Both the position numbers and the translations under genes were made by a program. The notes beneath the pieces are model-generated. The model did not search any database and was not told the DNA's origin. It worked only from the letters and a program-made list of their open reading frames with translations. 64,000 nucleotides of DNA. It comes from Bacillota bacterium (lineage in GTDB: Bacteria; Bacillota; Clostridia; Oscillospirales; Ruminococcaceae). The stretch is taken from the NCBI GenBank assembly GCA_023439835.1, contig JAEXUW010000016.1, positions 1 through 64,000 on the forward strand. The letters are read 5' to 3'. Shown here piece by piece: positions 26,265 to 34,569 of the stretch (positions within the stretch are counted from its first letter, which is position 1; every line of letters begins with the position of its first letter).

Positions 26265-26969
26265 TTAAGTGATCGTTGATGGGTCGGGCAGCAAATACAA
26301 AATGTATGTATTGCCGGCACCGGAAGCAGACGGGGAAACGGACAAATCCATAGGCAGTGTAGAAAGCTGTGAGCCATCGCTGCAGTCAATGATTCTAATT
26401 ACGCCGGTTCCGACCGGGGGAGAGATGTTAATTAGGCTAATCGTTGACGATGAGTCAAACTTTTTCTCAGGCATATCAACGCCGTTGACTCTGTTGACCT
26501 TGTCGATCTCAATGTTTGTCGTCAAATTCCCGTTGTTTGCAGAAAAACTGAAAATGTAATTATATTCGCCGTAAAATCCATCGTTCATGTAGTTTTGAGT
26601 AGTGGCTCCTCCAAATGAAATGACACTCTTAACATTTATTTTGCCCTTGACCGTACGGTTATTGTATGTGCGAGCAACATTGTCTATTTCAATTGCAGAG
26701 TAAGCCGCATACGCTCCCGACCCGACAGGAAAGGCTGTGCAATTATTAAGTATAATCATATCAGTTGCGTATCGGACTTTCCCCTGAATAAAATTATTAA
26801 TGGTTTCATTCGTCGCACGCTCGTACTGATATTCGGTTGAATCCCTGTAAAGCGCATTGGTAGGCATAACAAGATTTAGAATCCCAATCATAAGAATGCC
26901 CATCATAGCCATTACGACAATCAGTTCAATCAAAGTGAAACCGGATTTGTTCTTTTTTACCCTCTTCAA
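26265..26969 (-). CDS. Minor prepilin-like protein (PilW-like)
   Basis: The start is TTG 26969 with a GGAGGTGG box. The 234 residues carry KSGFTLIELIVVMAMMGIL, the prepilin signal with Glu5, followed by a long beta-rich extracellular domain. The size and position after a short PilV-like gene suggest the PilW/PulJ-type minor pseudopilin that primes assembly. It is the last gene of the pilC-to-prepilin unit. The precise minor-pilin class is inferred from position. Confidence 0.82.
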   Translation of the reverse strand: MKRVKKNKSGFTLIELIVVMAMMGILMIGILNLVMPTNALYRDSTEYQYERATNETINNFIQGKVRYATDMIILNNCTAFPVGSGAYAAYSAIEIDNVARTYNNRTVKGKINVKSVISFGGATTQNYMNDGFYGEYNYIFSFSANNGNLTTNIEIDKVNRVNGVDMPEKKFDSSSTISLINISPPVGTGVIRIIDCSDGSQLSTLPMDLSVSPSASGAGNTYILYLLPDPSTIT

Positions 26970-26993
26970 ATTGCCACCTCCTGACGTAAAATT

Positions 26994-27311
26994 TTAAGGC
27001 TGTTTCTTGAAAAATATGAATCTAGCTTCGTCACCGGGCGATCCTATACGATAAACATCCATGTCGATATCATATGTTGCTCCGTTGACGGTAACATTAA
27101 AGGTCCAGCCAGCAGGCGTTCCCGAGGGAGTGCCCGCTTCAATCTGTGCGCCGTGAGTATCCATTGATTTATTAAGCTTGTGATTGTTGAGATTCATTCG
27201 GTAAGTCGCCGCAAAGGCAGTCGCTAAAACCAGTGAGAATATAGCAAAAAGCGTCATTGCAATAAGAACCTCAATAAGTGTCAGACCCTTTTGGTTTTTT
27301 TTCAGTTTCAT
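26994..27311 (-). CDS. Minor prepilin-like protein (PilV/PulI-like)
   Basis: The ATG at 27311 is chosen because the prepilin signal QKGLTLIEVLIAMTLFAIF begins a few residues later; the longer frame overlaps the preceding gene. The 105 residues are one N-terminal helix and a short domain. The TLIEVLIAM pattern is that of PilV/PulI minor pilins. It starts 16 bases after the PilX-like stop and ends 24 bases before the next start codon. Confidence 0.82.
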   Translation of the reverse strand: MKLKKNQKGLTLIEVLIAMTLFAIFSLVLATAFAATYRMNLNNHKLNKSMDTHGAQIEAGTPSGTPAGWTFNVTVNGATYDIDMDVYRIGSPGDEARFIFFKKQP

Positions 27312-27327
27312 AAAGCACCGCCTTTCA

Positions 27328-29442
27328 CTATTTCTTATCGTACTGTATGACTGTAACCACTGTGCTTGAACCGCCCGGCGGTGTTGTGTCAAACATTGAG
27401 CCGTTAGCCGGAGGGTAGAATAGGAATGTCGGCTGGTCTTTGCCCTCAATTTGTCCAAAAATCGCTGCACCGATTACCTGAGTAGGGTACGTTTCTGTTG
27501 TAATGCCATTATTAACTTTCAAACCATATCCACCATTTGCGATAAGCTTACTGGTTGGGGCAAACATACACATTTCGACTAAACAAGGACCATTATTATT
27601 AGCATCCATCGAAATCTTATTGCCGTCATTTGCGATAAAGAACGTCTTGATCTCACCCGGCTTATATGAGCCAGCGGGTGCGGTGCCTTCGCCGTAATAC
27701 AATTCTTTACTAAATGTAACTTTACCGTTCGAGGTATTAAAATTTCCGCCAAGACCATTGTATGTGTCGGTCGAAAGCACTTTAAGCCCATTCATATTGA
27801 CGGTTTTTGAGCCGTCACCAACATCATCAACAACAAAATATACAAACTTATCAGTCGTCGGGTTGTTGATTAAAAACAAACTACTTTTAAAATCATAATC
27901 ACTCGGCACTCTGATATAAATATCATCAGTTGAAACCTCAATATCCACTCGGTCTACTTGATTAAGCGTCAGGCCCTGAAGATCACAGCTCCCTGTGATA
28001 CTTGTAGTCGGGGGGACGCCGGTGACAATCTTATCACCTATATATTTCTCGTTTGAAGAATCAGTAAACATTTGTGTGGGGGAAGCTTCGTAATCAAAAA
28101 CCTTAGATGGGGGGAGAAGCTCAGGCCTGTTGCCCCTTGAATTATCGCCGTCAGCATAAGTGACATCATTCGGGAAGGTTTTGGGAGCAGGCGCAACAGC
28201 CGGAGGTGTAGTCAAACTGGGTACGTTGTTGCTTCCAAAAACATATGTTGTTGAGCCAAAAACATCTTGTTTTGTGTTTTGATTATTGTCCTGTAAATTA
28301 CCTCCGACATATACATCGCCGCCAAAATTGCAGTTGCTTGAATTATACTGCATATTTCCGTGACATTCGGTGTATCCATTAACTATAATACCTTGACCAC
28401 CGTTACCGCTTTCTGAGGTTATATTCCCTTTGACAAATATATTCCCAGTTACCACAAGTCTTCCGTCAACTTCCAAATTACCTTCGACATATAGATCTCC
28501 GTTAATTACAGCGTTACCGCTTAATTTAAAATCACCGTTTCCTGATTCACCAGGGTTTTTAGCTTTATAGGTATAGAAGTTTCCGGTCTGATAAAATTGT
28601 TTGAGTGAGGCATCAGAACAATATACATCGACAGGGCTCGTGGCACTGCCCGATGTGTCATCAGTCTGCCCAACACAGAATCTTGAGTTCTCTTGAGAAA
28701 GTTTTCCGCCTACATTAATATATCCGTCAGTATTATCCACTTTGGGTGAAGAATTAATATATTTAGGCATATTATCAATATGCATATCTCCGCCGAATAT
28801 AGAGACATTCTGTTTTGTCAAATCATATATCGCTTGAGTTTTAACAACTACATTTGAAGCCGCATAAAACCCACCAGAAAATCCAGAGTTGTTGGTAATG
28901 TTTACCGTGCCTATCGTGTTTAAACTTGCTCCACCAAAAGCAAATACCGAGTTACTGCCAAAATCAACACCGCCGTCAACCTTAAGAGCCTCGGTGAAGG
29001 TGTTTGGTGAAGAAGATGAGGCAACCCTGACATATACTGCCGCCGTCTGCTGTACTCCGTTATACGTGCCCACTGCGCTGATTTTCACGACATCGGCACT
29101 GTGCTTTGTGAAGCTCAACTGATAATGCGGCTGGTATTTTCCGGCATCGGGGATGGCTATTACACCCGAAGTCGCCGTTGATGATGTTGTGAGACTTGAG
29201 GCGAGAGAGGCGAATTTGGCTCTTGCGGCAGGCGTGCTAACCAAATTGTCAACAAACGAGTCAAGCCCCGCTCTTGCGATATAATAGGACTGCTGTTTTT
29301 CGTACTGCTGATATGTCTGCCTTTGAGAAGTCGCAGCGACAGTGAGGGCGCTCACAATAAGCACCATCAGAATAGTTGATACCGCTATTACGGTTATCAA
29401 AACTGCGCCGTCCCTATTCTTCTGAAATTTAAACTTTTTCAC
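27328..29442 (-). CDS. Large PilX-like pilus protein with polymer-forming-type repeats
   Basis: The 704-residue protein starts at GTG 29442. Its N-terminus has a hydrophobic helix (GAVLITVIAVSTILMVLIVS) and the Tyr-rich YYIARAGLDS motif of PilX N-terminal proteins. There is no GFTLIE signal. Residues about 225-400 contain repeated short beta units (NGDLYVEGNLEVDGRL, GNIFVKGNI, GGDVYVGGNLQ), much like bactofilin or polymer-forming cytoskeletal repeats. The C-terminal third is unrecognised. Usual PilX proteins are under 250 residues, so this is an unusually large tip or minor-pilin candidate. It is encoded between the PilO-like and PilV-like genes. Confidence 0.78.
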   Translation of the reverse strand: MKKFKFQKNRDGAVLITVIAVSTILMVLIVSALTVAATSQRQTYQQYEKQQSYYIARAGLDSFVDNLVSTPAARAKFASLASSLTTSSTATSGVIAIPDAGKYQPHYQLSFTKHSADVVKISAVGTYNGVQQTAAVYVRVASSSSPNTFTEALKVDGGVDFGSNSVFAFGGASLNTIGTVNITNNSGFSGGFYAASNVVVKTQAIYDLTKQNVSIFGGDMHIDNMPKYINSSPKVDNTDGYINVGGKLSQENSRFCVGQTDDTSGSATSPVDVYCSDASLKQFYQTGNFYTYKAKNPGESGNGDFKLSGNAVINGDLYVEGNLEVDGRLVVTGNIFVKGNITSESGNGGQGIIVNGYTECHGNMQYNSSNCNFGGDVYVGGNLQDNNQNTKQDVFGSTTYVFGSNNVPSLTTPPAVAPAPKTFPNDVTYADGDNSRGNRPELLPPSKVFDYEASPTQMFTDSSNEKYIGDKIVTGVPPTTSITGSCDLQGLTLNQVDRVDIEVSTDDIYIRVPSDYDFKSSLFLINNPTTDKFVYFVVDDVGDGSKTVNMNGLKVLSTDTYNGLGGNFNTSNGKVTFSKELYYGEGTAPAGSYKPGEIKTFFIANDGNKISMDANNNGPCLVEMCMFAPTSKLIANGGYGLKVNNGITTETYPTQVIGAAIFGQIEGKDQPTFLFYPPANGSMFDTTPPGGSSTVVTVIQYDKK

Positions 29443-29465
29443 TCAAACCACCTCTCATAGTCTGG

Positions 29466-30257
29466 TTAATACTTCGGCTTCTCCAATGGGCTCATATAGA
29501 AAAATTGGATTTCAATACTCATGTCGATTATGCCTGTCACATCTAAATTTGATTCGCTGATTGTTATTTTTGGGGGAGCATCCTCATCGTTAGAGCTAGC
29601 CTGCGGTATTGCAGGTTGTTCTGGAGAAGGTGCGGCAGGCTCCGGTACTTCTTCGCCTTCTTCATACGAATGTGGTGCAACTGTGCAATTTTTAACAATA
29701 ACACTAATACGGTCAGCACTTTGAAGATTGTCAAAAAATCTCAGAGCGTCCTCAAGTGTTCCTGTGAGTTCACAAGTCACTGTTGAAGATGCTAGTATTT
29801 CACCGATAGGAACAATTCCGTCTGAAGGCATTGGTAAAGTTGAATTAATATGAGATGCCTCGTAAAGCGGGAATGATAAATATGTAAGCTTCGTTCTGTA
29901 ATGCTCAAGCGGAGTTGCCTCTAATGCTGTCAGCTCAATTCCATCATAATCAAGAGCATCCGCCTGAAAGATTCCCTGAACATATCTGTCAAGCTCATAA
30001 TTCGCCATTATAGGGAAGAAATTATCCGATAGATCTTTTGAATTATCATATTCAGTATCAATGTTTTTCCTAACCGCTTCAAGTGTCGCGACTCTTTGCT
30101 CGGTAGTCACCTTTTGATTTTGAGCACTTTCAAGTGCATCTTTACTATCTTTAAGCTCGGCACTCTTAGGCTTGAATACAAGCATATAGCCAACAGCTAA
30201 TACAACCATTGCGATTACAACCAGAAGGATCATTTTCTCTTTTTTATTAATCTTCAT
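29466..30257 (-). CDS. PilO-like alignment protein
   Basis: The ATG at 30257 lies inside the end of the previous gene (11-base overlap). The 263 residues have a short cytoplasmic N-terminus, one membrane helix (MILLVVIAMVVLAVGYMLVF), a coiled coil (about 30-70) and a ferredoxin-like soluble domain, the layout of PilO. A Pro/Glu-rich segment (about 205-235) lies before the C-terminal beta strands. PilO pairs with PilN to link the PilM ring to the pilus channel. Sequence identity to PilO is low, so the assignment rests on topology and order. Confidence 0.78.
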   Translation of the reverse strand: MKINKKEKMILLVVIAMVVLAVGYMLVFKPKSAELKDSKDALESAQNQKVTTEQRVATLEAVRKNIDTEYDNSKDLSDNFFPIMANYELDRYVQGIFQADALDYDGIELTALEATPLEHYRTKLTYLSFPLYEASHINSTLPMPSDGIVPIGEILASSTVTCELTGTLEDALRFFDNLQSADRISVIVKNCTVAPHSYEEGEEVPEPAAPSPEQPAIPQASSNDEDAPPKITISESNLDVTGIIDMSIEIQFFYMSPLEKPKY

Positions 30258-31755
30258 TTGTATCACCAGCCTTTACCTTTACTGAAACAGAATAAACAAA
30301 GAAGTCTTCTTCCTGATCACGGCCAAAACTGTCTTTGGTGGTTATGGTTTCTTTGCTAAAGCCTTCATATGCAACTGCTTCAAAATAATTTGCATTCAAA
30401 AGATTTTCGATTAAGTCAGCCGGATAAGCCTTATCAACGGTGACAACGGATAGGTGAATATATCCTTCGCCTTCATCAAAAGCAATCTCGTTATAAGCTG
30501 ATTTGTCCTCAGCGCATTCCCACAGAACATCAAAAACTTCACTTGTCAGCTTAGGATGGCTTGCAAGAGCAACATTTGCATTCTCAGCACCAGTTTTATA
30601 AACCTGAACCTTGGTCAAAATACCCTCAAGCCTTGAAACTTCCGCAAGCTTCTCTTGAACCTCAGAGCTGTTTATATAGCTGTATATTTCGTCTTTCTCC
30701 TTATTAACGCCGTCAATTTTAAATTTAAAGTAACCGAAGGTTCCGCCGACAACTACTGCGCAAGCAACAAATACGCCGACTGCCGATACTAGAAAACTGC
30801 TGTCAACGTCACGGCTGACTGTCGTGTCAACATCAAGAAGGTTAACACGCTCGGTTTCCTTCTTACGCTTATACATAGCGCCGATTGCGTTTGCAAAAGC
30901 GGTAAACTCAAAATTTTCATATCCCGAAAGTATAGTCGGAACCGAAAGAATGTGAGTTTTAACGTCCTGCTGTTCCAGAATCTTAGTGTATTTAATATAA
31001 TCCCTAACCTCACCATAGAACATGATATCGCTGATACCCTTTCCACCGTGGGCTTTACAAAACTGAATCATCTGGAACACGTTTTCACTCAACGCTTCCA
31101 TTACATAATCGCTTGAATCATAATCCTCTTTATCAATAGTGACAAAACGAGCAAAGGAGAGCTGGTTATTGTCATAAAGGCTGAGATTGAGGTAATTGTC
31201 ATCAATCTGAATAGCAAGCAGCGGCATTCTGTCCTTATTCTTATTGTCCTGAAGAATAACTCTTGAAATACAGTTTGCGCTGGCAATTACATTTTTCAGC
31301 TGAATTGACAGCATGTTAAACAGTTTCTTGAAGTTATTGACCATTTCAAAAGGGCACGCCTCAGCAAGGATTTTATAGAAATGATTCTTCTCCTCCTGAA
31401 CTTCGCCTACTATAGTATATGAGATGCTGTAATCACTTGAAATGTTCATGTTATGGTGCATTTGATTTTGAACCATAGTATAAATTTCAGAGCTTTTTGT
31501 TTTAGGAATACTAAGCTCCTTAAAAACTATCTGATTTGAGGAGATTGAAAGAACAGCCTCCTTGTCATACATCCTTTTTTCTCTGAGTCTGTCATTTACA
31601 AAGGTTGCAAGTCTGGCGATATCGTTAATATAACCGTTTACTACTACGCCCTCGGGAACATCCACAATAGCGGTCTGAGAAATACTGATTCTTCCGCCCT
31701 TCTGTACACCCTTGACAATTTTTATCTGTTTATCGGTAACGTCAAATGATAACAA
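30247..31755 (-). CDS. pilM: PilM-PilN fusion
   Basis: The start is TTG 31755 behind GAGGAGG. The 502 residues combine two usually separate proteins. Residues about 1-295 are an actin-like PilM ATPase (LSFDVTDKQIKIVKG..., AIQIDDNYLNLSLYD). Residues about 300-500 begin with RVNLLDV, the INLL-type motif that in PilN binds PilM. They continue with one membrane helix (FLVSAVGVFVACAVVVGGTFGYF), a coiled coil and a PilN-like periplasm-type domain. The fusion would hard-wire the PilM-PilN contact. It sits between pilC and the PilO-like gene. Confidence 0.82.
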   Translation of the reverse strand: MLSFDVTDKQIKIVKGVQKGGRISISQTAIVDVPEGVVVNGYINDIARLATFVNDRLREKRMYDKEAVLSISSNQIVFKELSIPKTKSSEIYTMVQNQMHHNMNISSDYSISYTIVGEVQEEKNHFYKILAEACPFEMVNNFKKLFNMLSIQLKNVIASANCISRVILQDNKNKDRMPLLAIQIDDNYLNLSLYDNNQLSFARFVTIDKEDYDSSDYVMEALSENVFQMIQFCKAHGGKGISDIMFYGEVRDYIKYTKILEQQDVKTHILSVPTILSGYENFEFTAFANAIGAMYKRKKETERVNLLDVDTTVSRDVDSSFLVSAVGVFVACAVVVGGTFGYFKFKIDGVNKEKDEIYSYINSSEVQEKLAEVSRLEGILTKVQVYKTGAENANVALASHPKLTSEVFDVLWECAEDKSAYNEIAFDEGEGYIHLSVVTVDKAYPADLIENLLNANYFEAVAYEGFSKETITTKDSFGRDQEEDFFVYSVSVKVKAGDTNED

Positions 31756-31770
31756 AACCTATTCCTCCTC

Positions 31771-32961
31771 TTATTGTACTTGATTATACATATTAGTCAT
31801 AGCCGGTAGGATTGATACGATGATAGTACCAATTACAGCACCCAAAATGATTATCATGAGAGGTTCAATCATGGAAACAAGCTTTGATATAGCCGAATCC
31901 GCTTCTTCTTCATAATAATCCGCTGTTTTAACGAGAATATCGTCAAGTGCGCCGGATTCTTCACCGACATAAATAATCGAACAGAACATAGACTCAAATA
32001 TTCCGGTTTTCTGAATTGAAACAGAGAGCGATTCACCCTGCTTTACATCATCAACGACCTGTTTGAATTCCTCGTTGATATATCTGTTTCCAAGCACGGC
32101 AGAGGATCTCTCAAGACATTCAACCATCGGAATACCACTTGAATAAAGAGAAGAAAGTGTTCTGGCAAAACGGCCTGTATAAACCTTTACAACAAGCTTG
32201 CCTACCAGTTTTGATTTTATTATAAGTTTATCAAGCTTTAATCTGGCAGCAGGTGTCTTAAGTGAGTATATCAAAGTGATAACTATTACTATAGCGAAAA
32301 AGGCCACAACATACCATCTATCTCTTAGGAAATTACTGAAATTCATCATTGCCTGTGTAAGCGGTGGCAACTCTGAATCACCGAACATTCCAAAAAATAC
32401 TGGCATAACGAAAGTAAAAAGACCGATTACGATAACAATTGAAAGGCTCATTAGTATAATAGGATACATTAGTGCGCCTTTAACCTTGTTATGCATCTTG
32501 TTTTCTTTGGCGAAATGGTCGCTCATACGGGTCATAACCGTATCAAGAGTACCCGATGACTCACCAGCGGCAACCATCGTGCGGAAAATAACCGGGAATG
32601 AACCTCCCCTTAAATTTAAAGCTTCGCTGAACGACTGCCCCTTCTGAACATCCTCATAGATATCCCGCCAGCAATCCTTCGCCTTTTGATTTGTCTGCTC
32701 TTTATAAAGAATATCAAGAGCTTTTACCAGTGTAAGTCCCGAAGAAAGCATTGCACTCAACTGACGACAGTTAAATGCCAGATCCTTTGTGGAAAATTTG
32801 TATGTACCATCGCTTTCTCTGGTCAAAGACTCCTTATAACTCACCAAGAACAGGTTTTTATCCTGCACTATATTGACAAGCTCTTGTTCTGACTCTGCTG
32901 CAATAGTCCCTTTAATAGGTCTTCCAGAGGTATCCTTTGCCACATAAACATAGTTTTTCAA
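31771..32961 (-). CDS. pilC: Pilus platform protein PilC
   Basis: The start is taken at TTG 32961 because a GGAGGTG box lies 8 bases upstream; ATG 32976 is the alternative but lacks one. The 396 residues are two T2SSF/GspF domains (about 65-190 and 265-390) with three membrane regions. Signatures include LSAMLSSGLTLVKALDIL, MVAAGESSGTLD and YVGEESGALDDIL. PilC is the inner-membrane platform for PilB and PilT. It opens the pilC-pilMN-pilO-pilX-pilV-pilW unit. Confidence 0.93.
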   Translation of the reverse strand: MKNYVYVAKDTSGRPIKGTIAAESEQELVNIVQDKNLFLVSYKESLTRESDGTYKFSTKDLAFNCRQLSAMLSSGLTLVKALDILYKEQTNQKAKDCWRDIYEDVQKGQSFSEALNLRGGSFPVIFRTMVAAGESSGTLDTVMTRMSDHFAKENKMHNKVKGALMYPIILMSLSIVIVIGLFTFVMPVFFGMFGDSELPPLTQAMMNFSNFLRDRWYVVAFFAIVIVITLIYSLKTPAARLKLDKLIIKSKLVGKLVVKVYTGRFARTLSSLYSSGIPMVECLERSSAVLGNRYINEEFKQVVDDVKQGESLSVSIQKTGIFESMFCSIIYVGEESGALDDILVKTADYYEEEADSAISKLVSMIEPLMIIILGAVIGTIIVSILPAMTNMYNQVQ

Positions 32962-33270
32962 AAACTGCACCTCCATAAAATATGAATACGCATAATATGG
33001 TATCATTAAGTATAACACTACATGTTAATTATTTCAATAACAAATGCCAAAATTCCTTCGCTATTTTTCATGTTTATTAAAACTGTAATAAAAACAAAAT
33101 GCATTTTTGTTTAAATTGTTAGCTAATTTAACGAGTACAAAGAAAATTTCTTCACGCTATCAGATATTTTTATAAAATACACATTCATATCACAATATGT
33201 AATATAGTGACATATTATGGAGTGTGCACTTTTCTGCACAAGGCAAATAAATTAGTAAGGAGAGATACTA

Positions 33271-33543
33271 TTGATAGAAAGTACCAACCAAAGCATACTT
33301 GATATGATTTTCGGCGGACAAACCAGCGCTTACGCGCCCCCTGTAACAAGCCGTAATGATGCCGTTTGTGAAACGCGAACACCTTTTCCGCAGTATACAC
33401 CAATCGCTATGGCATATGTTCCGTTTCAGCAGTGGGAAAGACCTTATGACGAGGCTGTCGCCCTTTCAAGAGGAACAATATTCCCATCACTTGACAAACC
33501 CTTTATAGGTGAGGAGGCTGTAAAAAATGCAGGAAAAAGATAA
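33271..33543 (+). CDS. cotJA: Spore coat protein CotJA
   Basis: The start is TTG 33271 with an AAGGAGAG box. The 90 residues have the short CotJA pattern: a variable N-terminus, then TPIAMAYVPFQQWERPYDEAVALSRGTIFPSLDKPF. It overlaps cotJB by 17 bases. In Bacillus the cotJ operon is made in the mother cell under sigma-E and the proteins go to the inner coat. I see no confident sigma-E box here. Confidence 0.93.
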   Translation: MIESTNQSILDMIFGGQTSAYAPPVTSRNDAVCETRTPFPQYTPIAMAYVPFQQWERPYDEAVALSRGTIFPSLDKPFIGEEAVKNAGKR

Positions 33544-33778
33544 GTTGATGAAAAACATACAGATGTACGATTTTTTTCTGATTGAACTAAACCTTTTTCT
33601 TGACTCTCATCCAAAATGCAAAGAGGCGTTAGATTATTTCAGAAAATACAGTGAGCTTAAAAAAACCGCCACCGACGAATACGTCAGGCTTTACGGTCCG
33701 ATAACAATCGCTCAGTCCGCCAGCACAGACAGCTGGAAATGGGTTGAAGGACCGTGGCCGTGGGAAATGGAGGGGTAA
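33527..33778 (+). CDS. cotJB: Spore coat protein CotJB
   Basis: The 83 residues match CotJB: MYDFFLIELNLFLDSHP, then a helix and the C-terminal WKWVEGPWPWE motif. The start overlaps the cotJA end and the stop is 3 bases before cotJC, so translation is coupled. Confidence 0.94.
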   Translation: MQEKDKLMKNIQMYDFFLIELNLFLDSHPKCKEALDYFRKYSELKKTATDEYVRLYGPITIAQSASTDSWKWVEGPWPWEMEG

Positions 33779-33781
33779 TAT

Positions 33782-34378
33782 ATGTGGCAGTATGAAAAGA
33801 AATTACAGTATCCTGTAAAAATAAAAACACCTAATCCCGCAATGGCAAAGGTAATAATAAGCCAGTTCGGCGGCCCAGACGGCGAGCTTGGTGCGGCAAC
33901 CAGATACTTAAGTCAGCGCTATACGGCTCCCTCTTCTGAAGTTAAAGGCATTTTAAATGATATAGGTACAGAAGAGCTAGGGCATATCGAAATGGTCTGC
34001 ACTATCATTTATCAGCTCACAAGAAATCTGACGATTCAAGAGATTAAAGACAGCGGCTTTGACACATATTTTGTTGATCACACAACCGGTCTTTATCCGA
34101 TTGCCGCTTCAGGCACACCTTTCACGTCTGATATGTTTCAGTCAACAGGTGATCCTATTGCAGATTTAAACGAGGATTTAGCGGCTGAGCAAAAGGCACG
34201 TTTATCTTATGACAACATTCTCAGGCTTTGTGACGACAACGACGTGCGTGACCCAATCAAGTTTTTAAGAGAGCGTGAGGTCGTTCATTATCAGCGTTTT
34301 GGTGAAGCGCTCAGAATCATCACCGATAGTCTTGACCATAACAACTTCTATGCATATAACCCCAGCTTTGACAGATAA
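33782..34378 (+). CDS. cotJC: Manganese-catalase-like spore coat protein CotJC
   Basis: The 198 residues form the ferritin-like manganese catalase fold. Metal-ligand candidates are Glu and His in GTEELGHIEMV, Glu in NEDLAAEQKARLSYD, and Glu/His in REREVVHYQRFGEAL. Length and sequence order are those of CotJC, which may protect the spore against peroxide. Last gene of the operon, followed by a strong hairpin. Confidence 0.94.
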   Translation: MWQYEKKLQYPVKIKTPNPAMAKVIISQFGGPDGELGAATRYLSQRYTAPSSEVKGILNDIGTEELGHIEMVCTIIYQLTRNLTIQEIKDSGFDTYFVDHTTGLYPIAASGTPFTSDMFQSTGDPIADLNEDLAAEQKARLSYDNILRLCDDNDVRDPIKFLREREVVHYQRFGEALRIITDSLDHNNFYAYNPSFDR

Positions 34379-34383
34379 TAATT

Positions 34384-34423
34384 ACCGCCGCATTAAATTC
34401 ATATGCGGCGGGCTTGTTTTTTA
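34384..34423 (+). terminator. Terminator of cotJABC
   Basis: Stem CCGCCGCAT / ATGCGGCGG followed by a T-rich run, 8 bases after cotJC. Confidence 0.8.
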
Positions 34424-34569
34424 TCGTAAAAATCAAATTTTGTTACCCAAAAAATAATAGTATCTTTTTTGTGAAATAATTATATTAGTATATCATTTTG
34501 GATATAACTATGGTATAATAAATTATTAGCGAAAAAATATACCAATATTAAGGAAAGATAAGGCGATTT

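Noticed and set aside
33160..33270. Possible sigma-E promoter of cotJ
   Set aside because: A CATATTAT box is present, but no -35 box at correct spacing could be agreed on.
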